The notes: generated by a model from the sequence alone, not told the origin. A stretch of DNA of 40,760 nucleotides from Tropicibacter sp. R16_0 (GCF_017743935.1 NZ_JAGHRE010000022.1:1-40760), one strand, 5' to 3'. Counted from the first letter of the stretch, positions 15,910-25,611 are shown. Translations and numbers: made by a program.

Positions 15910-17978
15910 AGCGTCGTGCATTCTTGAAAGCGGGTGGGGTTGGTCTGGTAGCTCTTATAGCTGCAGGGGCTGGCGTCTACTCGCAAGTGCCTGTCATTCC
16001 GAGCAGACCCAACCCTGATTTGGAGGCAGCAGCGGGTTGGATCACTTATCAAGATGGCCGCTACACACTGACCCTCCCACGGGCGGAGATGGGGCAGAAC
16101 ATCGCGACCGCGATGAAGCAGATCGCTTGTACTGAGCTCGATGTAGATTGGGACCTAGTCGATGTCGTTTTACACGACACGAACCGGGCCGGGCTCAAGC
16201 CAACGGTCGGCAGCGAGTCAGTGAAACTGTTTACAGAGCCATTGGCCCAAGCTTGCGCGTCTCTGCGAGATGCGATTGCGGCGGGCCGATCGAGAGGCGA
16301 GGTTGAGGTTGTTCAGCGAGCACGTTCTGAGTTGAAGGTGTTTCAGGGCGGTGGGAGTGTTGGGCAAGCGCCAAAGCTCACGCAAGGTCTTGAGATTGTG
16401 ACCGGGCAGGCGCTCTATGCGGCAGATGTTGAATTGCCTGGAATGCTCTTTGGGCGGGTCCTACGTGCCCAGACGTCAACAGAAGTTCCCTCGAAACCAA
16501 TTGCCTGGGATATGTCTGCAGCCCGCGAAGTGCCTGGCTTCGTTGCCGTCGTGGAAGACGCCGGCCCCCCGATTGGGCAAGCTCAAGGCCTGGGAATAGT
16601 TGCAGAGCGTCCCGGTGCTCTGGATGTCATTTCCGAAGCGTTGAACGTGGAATGGGGGATCGGAGTCGACCACCCCCGTGCGGATATATCGGCAAGCATT
16701 GACGTCGATCGCACCCGTTCCGAAGGCGCGCTGCCCCACGTTGCGATGGACGGCACGCCTGAGGCCGGTGAGTGGGACGTGGACCTACGCTTTGACATTC
16801 CGGCTGCGGCCCATGCCCCGATTGAGCCACGCGCGGCAATTGCGCATTGGCAAAGCGGCGACCTCAAATTGTGGGCGGGCACTCAGGATGCCTTTTACAT
16901 CCGTGACTTCGTAGCGGACGCCTTCAGTCTCGACACGGATCGTGTGCTCGTGCAATCCACGCGCATTGGCGGTGGATTCGGCGGCAAGACCGTCTGTACT
17001 GTGGAGGCCGAAGCAACGGCATTGTCTATGGCCGTCGGGGCACCGGTCAAAGTTCAGTGGACCCGGCCACAAGAATACGCTCTCGCGTTCCATCGCCCGC
17101 CATCATCGCATCGGTTGAAAGCCAGGTTGGCAGGTGGCCGGATCAGTGATTGGAAACACGATCAGGTCTCGTCTCACATTATGTTCACAGCTGCAGTTGT
17201 GCCAAGCTGGATGCAGGCAGGCACCGACATGTTCGCCGGTGATGGGGGCGTGGAACGTGGGATGGTTCCGCCCTATCGGCTGGGTCGTGCACGTGCGGCT
17301 TACGATGCGTTGCGGTTGCCCATTCATACCGGGCCTTGGCGCGGACTTGGGGCTGGGCCCAACGCGCTGGCAACTGAAAGCACCATGGATGAAGCTGCGC
17401 GTGCTGCCGGTGAAGATCCACTGGCATTTCGTCTGAGGCACATCGACGATCCAAGACTTGCCACTGTGCTAAACGCTGTAGGAGAGCTCTCGGGCTGGTC
17501 CTCGGAACCGCAGAGCACCACGCAAGGCGAAACGCGCATCGGGCGGGGCGTTGCCTGCGGCATTTACAAGGGTGTGTCCTACGCCGCGACAGTGGCAGAG
17601 GTCGCCATCGCCCCGAACGGGAATACCAAAGTGACGCGACTTTGGTGCACGCATGAGTGCGGGTTGGTGATCAATCCCGACCAGGTAAAGGCGCAATGCG
17701 AAGGCAACCTGATGTGGAGCCTTGGCATGGTGCTGTCGGATCAATTGCCAACGGATCGCGGGCGGGTCAGCGCAGAGTATTTCACAGATGCGCCAATCCC
17801 GCGGCTTTCCGATACGCCGGAGATTGTCGTTTCTCTTGTCGAAGGCACGGAACCACCCGTGGGCGCAGGTGAGACGGCGATGGTTTCCGGACCAGGAGCC
17901 ATCGTAAACGCGATCCGTGCGGCAACCGGGCAGCGCATTGCACAGTTCCCTGTCGATTTCGAGGCCCTTGCAGTCTGA
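15906..17978 (+). CDS. Molybdopterin-binding large subunit with Tat signal (IorB/aldehyde dehydrogenase type)
   Basis: The 690-residue protein starts with a twin-arginine signal ([10 protein letters not shown] followed by a hydrophobic stretch to about residue 26), so the assembled enzyme should be periplasmic. The cofactor-binding motifs are [22 protein letters not shown] and, near the C-terminus, [14 protein letters not shown], whose Glu is the expected active-site base. With the upstream small subunit it forms a two-subunit molybdenum hydroxylase of the isoquinoline 1-oxidoreductase/aldehyde dehydrogenase group; the substrate may be an N-heterocycle or an aldehyde. No XdhC-type chaperone or cytochrome c subunit gene is adjacent, so maturation and electron acceptor must come from elsewhere. 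Confidence 0.93.
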   Translation: MKRRAFLKAGGVGLVALIAAGAGVYSQVPVIPSRPNPDLEAAAGWITYQDGRYTLTLPRAEMGQNIATAMKQIACTELDVDWDLVDVVLHDTNRAGLKPTVGSESVKLFTEPLAQACASLRDAIAAGRSRGEVEVVQRARSELKVFQGGGSVGQAPKLTQGLEIVTGQALYAADVELPGMLFGRVLRAQTSTEVPSKPIAWDMSAAREVPGFVAVVEDAGPPIGQAQGLGIVAERPGALDVISEALNVEWGIGVDHPRADISASIDVDRTRSEGALPHVAMDGTPEAGEWDVDLRFDIPAAAHAPIEPRAAIAHWQSGDLKLWAGTQDAFYIRDFVADAFSLDTDRVLVQSTRIGGGFGGKTVCTVEAEATALSMAVGAPVKVQWTRPQEYALAFHRPPSSHRLKARLAGGRISDWKHDQVSSHIMFTAAVVPSWMQAGTDMFAGDGGVERGMVPPYRLGRARAAYDALRLPIHTGPWRGLGAGPNALATESTMDEAARAAGEDPLAFRLRHIDDPRLATVLNAVGELSGWSSEPQSTTQGETRIGRGVACGIYKGVSYAATVAEVAIAPNGNTKVTRLWCTHECGLVINPDQVKAQCEGNLMWSLGMVLSDQLPTDRGRVSAEYFTDAPIPRLSDTPEIVVSLVEGTEPPVGAGETAMVSGPGAIVNAIRAATGQRIAQFPVDFEALAV

Positions 17979-18074
17979 TGATACAACTCGAACACTCTGG
18001 CCAAAAACGATTCCCGGCTGTTGCGACGCTGGATCGTCCGAACTGATGTGCCTTGCACCAATGGGAAAGTGATT

Positions 18075-18983
18075 GTGACTGAAGAAATGAACTTCGCCTC
18101 TGCTGTCATGATGCGGCTTGTTGCTGCGGGGCTTCGGAAGCAAGGCATCGACGTGGCGCAGCGCAAGGCCAAAGGTGCTCACGTTCCGCTGCCACAAAAA
18201 CGGGATGTGTTGAAGCGCCTTTGGGAAAAGCATGGAACATTGGCCGTGCTACGTCTATCGGACGCAGCGCCGGACATGCCCTCAGAGCCCGTTGTTTTGG
18301 CGCTCAGGCAGGCGACCAGCGTTTCGGACCTTCTTGAACGCTGGCGACGTGTCGAAGTCTTTAGTCATGGGGCACACCGTGTTTTGTCAAAGGAGTTGCG
18401 TCCCGGTTGCTTTCAGCTTCAGCATGTCGGGCGTTCGGCTTCTGCGCAGCCTTCGCTACCGGAGAGCTTGCTGGTTTTGGGTGTGATCACGCGGTTGTCG
18501 GAACTGGCATGCGGGCAACCGCTTACGGTCAAATTGCCAGATGGTCAGGTCATTCGGCGCGATGGCGTTTGGCAGACCGTTGGTATCGAGGGATGGGATC
18601 AAACGATTTCCATAACTCAGACCACGTCAAACAGCCTCCATATCCCTGCCAAAACCGATCAGACGGAGCTCGTGGCAGTGTGCAAGAACCTCTTACTACA
18701 GGACACGGTCAAGCGTTGGAGTGTCCAAGACCTTGCATCCGAGACAGGCGTTTCATCGCGAACCTTGCAGCGCCGTTTCGCGGAAAAGGATGAGACGTTC
18801 TCCGGGTTGATATCCAAGACACGCCTGGAAAAGGCGGCCCTCTATCTTTGCGACAACGAAGGACCCGGATTGGCTGAGATTGGCTTCTTGGCTGGATACT
18901 CCGATCAAGCGCATTTCTCGCGCTCCTTCACTCAGAACGTCGGCACAACGCCAGCGGAATACAAACAGAACTTTGCATCCTAG
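18075..18983 (+). CDS. AraC family transcriptional regulator
   Basis: The 302-residue protein ends in an AraC double helix-turn-helix domain (about residues 205-300): WSVQDLASETGVSSRTLQRRF for the first and LAEIGFLAGYSDQAHFSRSFTQNVGTTPAEYK for the second. The N-terminal 190 residues resemble the arabinose-binding-like domain of regulators such as OruR/ArgR relatives; no ligand can be called. I chose GTG at 18075 because GGGAAAG sits 5 bases upstream; ATG at 18087 and TTG at 18021 are alternatives. It lies 96 bases after the molybdenum hydroxylase genes in the same direction and probably controls them. Confidence 0.86.
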   Translation: MTEEMNFASAVMMRLVAAGLRKQGIDVAQRKAKGAHVPLPQKRDVLKRLWEKHGTLAVLRLSDAAPDMPSEPVVLALRQATSVSDLLERWRRVEVFSHGAHRVLSKELRPGCFQLQHVGRSASAQPSLPESLLVLGVITRLSELACGQPLTVKLPDGQVIRRDGVWQTVGIEGWDQTISITQTTSNSLHIPAKTDQTELVAVCKNLLLQDTVKRWSVQDLASETGVSSRTLQRRFAEKDETFSGLISKTRLEKAALYLCDNEGPGLAEIGFLAGYSDQAHFSRSFTQNVGTTPAEYKQNFAS

Positions 18984-19506
18984 AGGCGATACAGTTGCGG
19001 CGATTCATGATTGCAGAACAATCAGGCGTCATTGCATTTTTATAGTGTACAGATGTGTCAATTCATGACGTTCAGCGAAAGGTGGTGAAGGTCCGCTTTG
19101 TCCCGCACAATGGACATTCAAGCAAGTTGCAGCAAAGGACCGGTATGCGGACGGAGCTGACCTTCGGTCAATACATGCGAATTAGAGAGAACGGCCCTTT
19201 GCGGTCACTCGGCCTTGTATTGCCATGCTGCGTTAGCAGCCCGCATTGCCGCCGTTCGCCGCTGCCGCAAACTTTGGGCAGTAGCGACCAGCGGCATTGC
19301 AGGAATGTGCAACCATCGGCGTTCGAGCGACATCCGAATGCGGATTGACTGCAAGATAATTCCAGATCCACTTGCGAAAACCTTCTCGGACGATCCTTGA
19401 AGATTCACGTCGATGAATTGGCCATCATCATCTTCATCATGGTCTGAAGCGGAGCCTTCGCTTCGGTCACTGGCGGCATCCAGGGAACCTGGAATGGGGA
19501 ATGTGG
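18984..19506. other. Intergenic stretch with repeat copy B
   Basis: No gene is seen in these 523 bases between an AraC gene ending at 18983 and a leftward SDR ending at 19507. The leftward frame of 125 codons at 19205-19582 has no recognisable domain and overlaps the SDR end, so I leave it out. Copy B of the dispersed repeat is at 19089-19139. Confidence 0.55.
19089..19139 (+). repeat. Dispersed degenerate repeat, copy B
   Basis: Contains GGTCCGCTTTGTCCCGCA followed by TGGACATTCAAGCAAGTTGC and AGCAAAGG. Both parts occur in copy A (15206-15247), in the opposite order. Confidence 0.5.
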
Positions 19507-20211
19507 TTAGAAGTCTTCCACCCACGGCCGCAGCTCCATTTCCCATGACCATGCAGACCGGTCCTGTTGCAGGAAGTGCCAATAGCTTTCAGCAATTGCG
19601 TCCGGCGACAAACGCGAGTCCGGGTTGCCGGGCTCGTCTAAATAGCCGGGGCGGTCAGCGTTACGGATGCGGCCATCCACAACCATGTGCCCAATGTGGA
19701 CGCCCTGGGGATGGAGTTCGCGTGCCAGCGATTGAGCAAGCCCGCGCAGAGCAAATTTGCCCATGGCGAAGGTGGCCGACTGAGGGTAGCCTTTCATACC
19801 TGCCGAGGCTCCGGTGAAGAGAATTGCACCGTGGTTTTGGGCGACCATGCGCTTGGCGGCTTCCTGGGCAGCATAGAACGCGCCCATGGCGTTAACTTGC
19901 ATTGCAGTTTCCACGCGGGCGGCATCCAGCTGGATAAAGGGCTTTCGGATGGCACGTGAAGGATTGTAGACCAGCACATCCGGCGCTTGCGCCCTATCCA
20001 GCTCAGCAAAGAGTTCAACAACCTCCTGATGCCGGCTTGCATTGCAAGAATAGGTGTTTGCCTGAATGTCCTTAGCCAGACCGGAAAGATCAGATGGCTT
20101 CCGTGCTGCCAGGCTCACACGAAGCCCATTGGCATGGAACAGGCGTGCAAGAGATGCGGACAATCCCGGGCCGGCGCCGATGATCAAGGCATGTTTGTAG
20201 CTCGGCCTCAT
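19507..20211 (-). CDS. SDR-family protein lacking the catalytic tyrosine
   Basis: The 234-residue protein has a classical short-chain dehydrogenase fold with a nucleotide motif IIGAGPGLSAS (10-20) and the Ser136 of the active site (FTGASAG). The usual Tyr-x-x-x-Lys reads Phe148-x-x-x-Lys152, so standard hydride transfer with Tyr as acid/base is not expected. A group of SDRs with this change is known and of unknown function. It starts 12 bases after the Ig-like secreted protein gene in the same direction, as third member of a leftward operon. It probably binds NAD(P) and may be regulatory or have altered chemistry. Confidence 0.85.
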   Translation of the reverse strand: MRPSYKHALIIGAGPGLSASLARLFHANGLRVSLAARKPSDLSGLAKDIQANTYSCNASRHQEVVELFAELDRAQAPDVLVYNPSRAIRKPFIQLDAARVETAMQVNAMGAFYAAQEAAKRMVAQNHGAILFTGASAGMKGYPQSATFAMGKFALRGLAQSLARELHPQGVHIGHMVVDGRIRNADRPGYLDEPGNPDSRLSPDAIAESYWHFLQQDRSAWSWEMELRPWVEDF

Positions 20212-20223
20212 GGCTCTGTCTCC

Positions 20224-21294
20224 TCAGTGCTGTGCGGGAATAACAATGGCTTCGTAAGGCTGCGGCCTCTGCCCGATGGTGTTGGCGATTGCATCGAAAG
20301 GCGCGCGCAGCGAGTTTCCGGAAATATCTTCAAGATCCGGATCGACGCGCAGGCGCACCCCGGCGGGCCAGGGCATCTTTGGAACAAATCGCCATGTGCG
20401 GCCGTCCGTTGCGACCGTGCCTGGGACCTTTGTTCCGGAACCATCCAGAATGTTTATCAGCCTGGCGGAGGCACCGCGGTCCATGGCCCGGTCGAAGGTG
20501 ACGGCAATTGGCACTGAGGTGCCGGGCTCCGGGCTGGTTATCAGCCAGTCATCCGGTCGTACCGCAGTTCTCAGGGCCGGACCAACCCTGAAGGGCAGCA
20601 CCAGGCGGTCACCTAGAGGGGCGCCTTCAGCGCTGGCCATAGTGTCCGCGACGATAAGCCGGTAGCTCTCTCCAACCTCAAGCGGGGCGCCGTCCGTTTG
20701 ATTTGGGCCAACACCCTGTTTGATCCGGCCAGGATCAAAGAGCAGTGTCAGGCGGCGCTGGCCCCTGTCCCAGAGTTCGGCGTGAAGGTTCAGGAACGGG
20801 CTGTCCACCCGGCTGCCGTCAGCGCGTTCCAGCCAGATACTGCCGCGGACCTGCCCGCGGGCCATCGGTTCTGAGAACATCAGATAAAGCCGCAGCATAT
20901 TGGCGGGCACCTGGGCATCGGCCGGGGCATGCCAAAGCAGTTCGGGTGTATTGATCTCATCACCGGGCACAGCGATTTCGGTTTCGAAGTCACGGAACCG
21001 GACAATGTACCCGGCCCCCGGCCGCAGGCCGAAACGCGGGTCGATAAACAGCGTTTGGCCTTCCGTCCGCAGCGACAGGGCCATGCTTCGGCTGCTGTCC
21101 GCTGCGGCATGCTGCAGGTAGATTTCCGATGGCGACCCGGTTAGCTCCCGGCGCTCCTTCTCATCCAGTCCTGATACAATCACGGAACCGCTGGTTGCGT
21201 CGAATTCCGCATGAACCTCTGCTGCTCCCGAAATGGGCGGGAGGAGGAGTGCGGCAAGCATTGCCTGCCGCACCATGAAACGTATCGCAGACAT
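20224..21294 (-). CDS. Secreted protein with bacterial Ig-like repeats
   Basis: The 356-residue product starts with a signal peptide (hydrophobic core MLAALLLPPISGAAE, cut near residue 25). The rest is beta-rich; segments such as INTPELLWHAPADAQVPANM with MFSEPMARGQV, and SPEPGTSVPIAVTFDRAMDRG with PGTVATDGRTWRFVPKMPWP, are typical of 'big' Ig-like (SbsA-type) domains that begin with a conserved P-x-D/x-G-x-x-V-P pattern. Two such domains are likely (about 115-215 and 245-345). There are no membrane anchors or catalytic motifs. Its ATG overlaps the stop of the upstream propeller-like gene by one base, so the two are translated together and are probably partners in the periplasm or at the surface. 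Confidence 0.75.
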   Translation of the reverse strand: MSAIRFMVRQAMLAALLLPPISGAAEVHAEFDATSGSVIVSGLDEKERRELTGSPSEIYLQHAAADSSRSMALSLRTEGQTLFIDPRFGLRPGAGYIVRFRDFETEIAVPGDEINTPELLWHAPADAQVPANMLRLYLMFSEPMARGQVRGSIWLERADGSRVDSPFLNLHAELWDRGQRRLTLLFDPGRIKQGVGPNQTDGAPLEVGESYRLIVADTMASAEGAPLGDRLVLPFRVGPALRTAVRPDDWLITSPEPGTSVPIAVTFDRAMDRGASARLINILDGSGTKVPGTVATDGRTWRFVPKMPWPAGVRLRVDPDLEDISGNSLRAPFDAIANTIGQRPQPYEAIVIPAQH

Positions 21295-22520
21295 CAGTTG
21301 TACTGCAGCGGGGGATCGACGTGGAAGCCAAACGGGTCCGGTGCGCCGTCCCAGTTCATTTCGACAACATGGTCTGACCGCTCGAAGAACATCGGCATCG
21401 CCAGCGTGTGCATCTCGAGGATGCGCGGATCTTCCGGGTTTTCACGCACGGTGACCGCCCAGGCGTCGTCAATGGTATCGATATGGACCACGCCGCTGAT
21501 CGGAACCGGGGTGTATTCCGCGCCGCCAATGCCAAAGAGGGGCTGAACGCCCTCGCCAGCGGGCATGGCTTCGGCGGCAGCCAGAATTTCAAGCGGGTAA
21601 GAGGCCGCGCTGCGGTGGGTGTTGGTCACCAGAACATTCTGCTGGCCGGTCCAGGCATTTGTATAAGCAATGGTGTCGATGGGCGAGTTGCCGTAGCCAA
21701 GCTCCGCGATCATCGTGCCGCGCACCTGCTTGCCGTCCTCCAGGTCAGCCAGCGGAATGCGCACAACCGGGGTGCAGCCATAAAGCGCGATCATGGTCGC
21801 CTCACCCTCAAGCTCGACAATGGTCTGGGTGATGATGGGCGCCCGGGTCTCCCATTGCGCGTGAACCGCATGCCAGATCTCGATCTTGGAGGCTTCGGCT
21901 GTGCCGTCAAACGGATAGCTGATCCGGCGCAGGGTCGAGTCGAACTCTTCGTTCGACACGCCAGCGACAAAGATCTCGCCGTTGTAGTAGTCGATGTCAG
22001 TGATCGCGAGCTGATAAAGCTGGCGGCCGAATTCGATGGTTTCCTCCTCTGGCAGCGCACCAATGCTTTGAGCCGAGTGTTTTGCCTTGGCCAGGTCCAC
22101 AAGCTCGATTTCGCCCTGGTTGACCTTGACGATCAGCGCTTCGGCATCCGGACCCACCCCCCGGTGGACGGACAGGAAGATTTGTTTGGTCGGCTTATGC
22201 ACCACCATGTCATTGATGGCGACCTCGGTGGCCGGAACACCCAGGAGCGCGCCGATTTCGGCGTTGATGTCTTCAAAGATCGTGCGGCCTTCAAAGGTCT
22301 TGGCGCGGCCAAGCTCATAAGAGGATTGGTCAGCCAGCTGTGCATTGCTGAGTTCAAACGCATGCACGATGCCAGCGCGGCCGTCACCGACGAAAAGCGT
22401 ATTGGCGCTGTCGAACGCGAGCGCGCCTGCGGATTTCAGGACCGGCGCGTCCGCAAAGGCTGCCGTTGCGGCAGCGAATGTGAGCGCGATGGCGCTGGAG
22501 GTTCTGAGGACGTGAGGCAT
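21294..22520 (-). CDS. Periplasmic beta-propeller-like protein
   Basis: From the ATG at 22520 (GGAGAG 5 bases upstream) the product has 408 residues with a signal peptide (LRTSSAIALTFAAATAAFADA, cut after about residue 24). The mature part shows repeated strand-turn units such as ALAFDSANTLFVGDGRAGIVHAF, NDMVVHKPTKQIFLSVHRG and ITDIDYYNGEIFVAGVSN, as in seven-bladed propellers. No catalytic motif or metal site is obvious. The function is unknown; propellers of this type often bind ligands or act as lactonases. It is the first gene of a leftward trio, 94 bases downstream of the LysR gene, with a perfect inverted repeat in that gap. Confidence 0.78.
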   Translation of the reverse strand: MPHVLRTSSAIALTFAAATAAFADAPVLKSAGALAFDSANTLFVGDGRAGIVHAFELSNAQLADQSSYELGRAKTFEGRTIFEDINAEIGALLGVPATEVAINDMVVHKPTKQIFLSVHRGVGPDAEALIVKVNQGEIELVDLAKAKHSAQSIGALPEEETIEFGRQLYQLAITDIDYYNGEIFVAGVSNEEFDSTLRRISYPFDGTAEASKIEIWHAVHAQWETRAPIITQTIVELEGEATMIALYGCTPVVRIPLADLEDGKQVRGTMIAELGYGNSPIDTIAYTNAWTGQQNVLVTNTHRSAASYPLEILAAAEAMPAGEGVQPLFGIGGAEYTPVPISGVVHIDTIDDAWAVTVRENPEDPRILEMHTLAMPMFFERSDHVVEMNWDGAPDPFGFHVDPPLQYN

Positions 22521-22585
22521 TGGGCTCTCCATTGTTGTCATGGACCCAAAGATAAAGGGGGGCAAAAATGACAACAGACCCTCAA

Positions 22586-22606
22586 ACTGGAACCGAACGT
22601 TCCAGT
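22586..22606. promoter_or_regulatory. Inverted repeat between LysR gene and propeller operon
   Basis: ACTGGAAC and GTTCCAGT (8-base arms, perfect) flank CGAAC. It lies just past the LysR stop and 66 bases before the propeller start codon. It could be an operator for the trio or, since TTT follows on the leftward strand, a weak terminator of the LysR gene. Confidence 0.55.
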
Positions 22607-22614
22607 ATTTAGAA

Positions 22615-23553
22615 CTAACTCAGCACGTCCTTTCTGGAAAGCAGGCCAGGGATGACCTCCTCAGAGAGTTTGATTGCCGCTTCAATGCGGGCAACCCGGC
22701 GCGCGCCCTGCCGGTAGGTGAGGAACACCGGATGGGGCCGCACACGGAAACCGGGCAAGCACCGCACCAGTCTGCCGGAGCTCACCAGGTCGCCAAGCAT
22801 GAACTCGGGCACCAGGGCAAACCCCAGTCCAGCCAGAGCAAGATCCAGCAGAATGTGAAAGCTCATCACCGCCAGAGGGCCGGAAACAGAAACCGGCGTC
22901 TCTTCCGCAGCGGTTTCAAACTCCCACACGGCTCCCGGGCGATCTCCGCGGAAGGTCAGGCAGGGGGCGTTGGCCAGATCTCTCGGATGCGTCAGCCTGT
23001 ACTCCGCACACACCTGAGGCGCGGCGACAAGAATACGCCTGAAGGATCCCATCTCACGCGCGATAAGGCGGTCATCATGGACTGTTCCGATCCGGAACGC
23101 GATGTCGATGCCGGGATCCTGCATGTCCGCAAAGCCGTAGTCCGGACGCATCACCAGGGTCAGATCCGGGTGGCGCTCGCGTGCGAGCGGGAAAAGCTTC
23201 GCCGCGACGAGGCCGCCGAATTCATGCGTTGCGGCAAGATTGACCTGTCCCGATATGCCGATGCTTTCTTCGCGGGCGATGTCTTCTATCAGATCGATTT
23301 CAGCCAGCACCGACGCTATCCGGTGTTCGAGACGCTCACCAATTGGAGTCAGCTTGACCGACCGCGCCCCGCGCTCAAGAAGCTTTACGCCCAATTGCTC
23401 TTCGAGCTGCGCGACATGCCGGCTGACGCCGGACTTGGCAATCCCCAGCTGGCCGGCTGCCGCACTTATTCCGCCGGTCTTGGCAACCGTGTGAAAGCTG
23501 ATGAGCGTGGGCAACCCAAGCGTTCTAATATCCTGAACCATGGGTTCAATCAT
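22615..23553 (-). CDS. LysR family transcriptional regulator
   Basis: The 312-residue protein has the N-terminal winged helix (about 12-70; ISFHTVAKTGGISAAAGQLGIAKSGVSRHVAQLEEQLGVKLLERG) and a C-terminal periplasmic-binding-like effector domain (VNLAATHEFGG onward). It is divergent from an SDR gene at 23634 with 80 bases between start codons and is followed by the propeller trio; either or both may be targets. The protein is full length. A second ATG (23541) follows five codons later; the first is preceded by GTGGG, though rather close. Confidence 0.88.
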   Translation of the reverse strand: MIEPMVQDIRTLGLPTLISFHTVAKTGGISAAAGQLGIAKSGVSRHVAQLEEQLGVKLLERGARSVKLTPIGERLEHRIASVLAEIDLIEDIAREESIGISGQVNLAATHEFGGLVAAKLFPLARERHPDLTLVMRPDYGFADMQDPGIDIAFRIGTVHDDRLIAREMGSFRRILVAAPQVCAEYRLTHPRDLANAPCLTFRGDRPGAVWEFETAAEETPVSVSGPLAVMSFHILLDLALAGLGFALVPEFMLGDLVSSGRLVRCLPGFRVRPHPVFLTYRQGARRVARIEAAIKLSEEVIPGLLSRKDVLS

Positions 23554-23633
23554 ATCCCACTGTTCTGAATTTATGGCAACACGTATCTGTTTCTCATCAA
23601 AGGCCCGCAGCGGGCGAACATGGAGATAGAAAC

Positions 23634-24518
23634 ATGAACATCCTGATCACCGGCGCCAGCAGCGGCTTTGGCAAACTGATCGTCGCGGAACTTCTGAAAG
23701 CCGGCCACAAGGTCGCTGGCACAGTCCGCGACCCTCAGGGCCGCAACGCCGAAGCCGCAGATCTTTTGCGGGACCTGGGCGCGGAAATTGTCGACATCGA
23801 TGTGACGGATGATGCCTCCGTCGAAGCTGGTGTCACGGCTGCAAGCAGCCGTCTGGGCGGTATTGATGTGCTGATCAACAATGCGGGCGTTGGTGTTCAC
23901 GGTCTCCAGGAAAACTTCTCGGCGGCTGTTTTTCAGCGTGTCTTCGACATCAACGTATTCGGCCCGCAGCGCATGATGCGCGCCGTGCTGCCGCAGATGC
24001 GCGCGCGGGGGGAAGGCCTGATCCTGAACGTCACCAGCGTACTGGGCCGTGTCACCCTGCCGTTCTATGGCCCCTATAATGCGACCAAATGGGCGTTGGA
24101 GGCAGTCAGCGAGAATTATCGCGCGGAACTCAGCCAGTTTGGGGTGGATGTTGCAATCGTTGAACCCGGCGGGTTCCCGACGGAGTTCCATGGCAACCTG
24201 ATCCTGCCGTCCTCAACCGACCGCAATGAGGGCTATGGCGAAATGGCCGGCGCTCCGGTGGCGGCACGCCAGCAAATGAATGAGTTCCTTGCGGCCAATC
24301 CGCAGCAAAACCCGTCTCTGGTGGCGGAAGCTGTTGTTTCCGTTGTTGACGCAGTTCCAGGCATGCGCCCGTTCCGCACCGAGGTGGACACTGTCGGCAT
24401 GGGGGATCTTGTCAAACCAATGAACGATCTCGCGGCAACCAGCACCGAAGCGCTCTTCACAAACTTTGGCTTGGCAGACATGCTGAAACTGAACGTTGCA
24501 GCCAGGAAAGCCGCCTGA
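23634..24518 (+). CDS. SDR-family oxidoreductase
   Basis: The 294-residue protein is a classical short-chain dehydrogenase: cofactor motif TGASSGFG (6-13), NNAGVG (about 82-87), active-site Ser in NVTSVLG and the catalytic YNATK. The C-terminal extension after about residue 230 is longer than average for the family. It should oxidise or reduce a small alcohol or carbonyl compound with NAD(P)H; the substrate is unknown. It diverges from the LysR gene, which probably regulates it. A strong hairpin follows in the gap to the next SDR gene. Confidence 0.88.
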   Translation: MNILITGASSGFGKLIVAELLKAGHKVAGTVRDPQGRNAEAADLLRDLGAEIVDIDVTDDASVEAGVTAASSRLGGIDVLINNAGVGVHGLQENFSAAVFQRVFDINVFGPQRMMRAVLPQMRARGEGLILNVTSVLGRVTLPFYGPYNATKWALEAVSENYRAELSQFGVDVAIVEPGGFPTEFHGNLILPSSTDRNEGYGEMAGAPVAARQQMNEFLAANPQQNPSLVAEAVVSVVDAVPGMRPFRTEVDTVGMGDLVKPMNDLAATSTEALFTNFGLADMLKLNVAARKAA

Positions 24519-24525
24519 AGCAATA

Positions 24526-24552
24526 GGCTGGCCGGGATTGCTCCGGCCAGCC
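24526..24552 (+). other. Strong hairpin between two SDR genes
   Basis: A perfect 10-bp stem GGCTGGCCGG/CCGGCCAGCC with loop GATTGCT lies 7 bases after the SDR stop. There is no T run, so it may stabilise the upstream message or attenuate transcription of the next gene instead of terminating it. Confidence 0.6.
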
Positions 24553-24599
24553 GCCAAGCCAACGCTGCTCTCCCTGTACTTCTGAATAGGATGATCAAC

Positions 24600-25439
24600 A
24601 TGACACACCCCGCGTTTCAATCTTCATCCGTTGCCGTCATCACCGGTGGCGCGTCGGGTATTGGCCTTGCCGCCGCGACCAAGTTCGCTGGCATGGGAAT
24701 GAAAATCGTCGCAGTCGACCGCGATACCGATAAGCTGGCCGAGGCCGAGGACGCTCTGCGTGTCGCGGGTGCGGCAGACGTGATGACGGCCTCGACTGAC
24801 GTCTCCGACCGTGTGCAGCTCGAAGCCCTTGAAAAAGAGGTAACGGGACGTTTCGGAGGCGCGGATATCCTGATGAATAATGCTGGTGTCGGCGGCCGGA
24901 CGTCATGCCTGACCGCACCTGACATCTGGGAGAAGATACTGGGTGTCAATCTTTGGGGCGCCATTCACGGCACCCAAGTATTCGCGCCGGGCATGATCGA
25001 ACGGGGCCGCCCCGGCGCGATCATCAACACTGGGTCCAAACAGGGGATTACAACACCGCCCGGAAACCCGGCCTACAATGTGTCCAAGGCCGGTCTGAAA
25101 GTCTTTACCGAAGCACTGGCGCACGAACTGCGAAACACCGAAGGCTGCCAGATTTCTGCACATCTATTGGTGCCCGGCTTTGTTCACACGGCGATGATCG
25201 GTGCCACCGAAAAACCCGCCGCCGCATGGACAGCGGAGCAAACGGTGGATTTCTTCGTGGAAAGCGTAAACCGCGGCGATTTCTACATCCTGTGCCCTGA
25301 CAACGATGTGCCGCGCGCGCTGGACGAGAAACGCATCGCATGGGCCGTCGGCGACATTATCGAAAACCGCCCGCCGCTCAGCCGCTGGCACCCCGACTAT
25401 GCTGACTCTTTCGCAGCTTTCGTCGCGCAGGAAAGCTGA
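24600..25439 (+). CDS. SDR-family oxidoreductase
   Basis: The 279-residue protein shows TGGASGIG (14-21), NNAGVG, active-site Ser in NTGSKQG and YNVSK. Its C-terminal region (FYILCPDNDVPRALDEKRI ... RPPLSRWHPDYADSF) matches in style the three SDRs of the 30.8-33.3 kb cluster (FYILPNIGDYQDIIDAR), indicating a related subfamily. I chose ATG 24600 because AGGA lies 8 bases upstream; ATG 24591 has no spacing to a ribosome binding site. It follows the SDR at 23634 by 81 bases and may share its LysR control. Confidence 0.88.
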   Translation: MTHPAFQSSSVAVITGGASGIGLAAATKFAGMGMKIVAVDRDTDKLAEAEDALRVAGAADVMTASTDVSDRVQLEALEKEVTGRFGGADILMNNAGVGGRTSCLTAPDIWEKILGVNLWGAIHGTQVFAPGMIERGRPGAIINTGSKQGITTPPGNPAYNVSKAGLKVFTEALAHELRNTEGCQISAHLLVPGFVHTAMIGATEKPAAAWTAEQTVDFFVESVNRGDFYILCPDNDVPRALDEKRIAWAVGDIIENRPPLSRWHPDYADSFAAFVAQES

Positions 25440-25611
25440 ACGAGCGCATTGCAGCACCGTAGTAGTAGCAGCACGCGGCTGCCAGTGCTCGTGTCGCATC
25501 CAGAAATGAATCCGTCCAACTTCTGCCCCCCGGAGAAAGTGGACCGTGCAATTGATCCCAGAAAATTGAGGCCGCTACTTCGGACTCATGATTCAATAAT
25601 TGGAGAAGCAG

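Noticed and set aside
18021-18086. TTG start for the AraC gene
   Set aside because: GTG at 18075 has a better ribosome binding site, and the extra N-terminus shows no conserved pattern.
21408-22571. Rightward 387-codon frame opposite the propeller gene
   Set aside because: Antisense shadow; the leftward frame has a signal peptide and a ribosome binding site.
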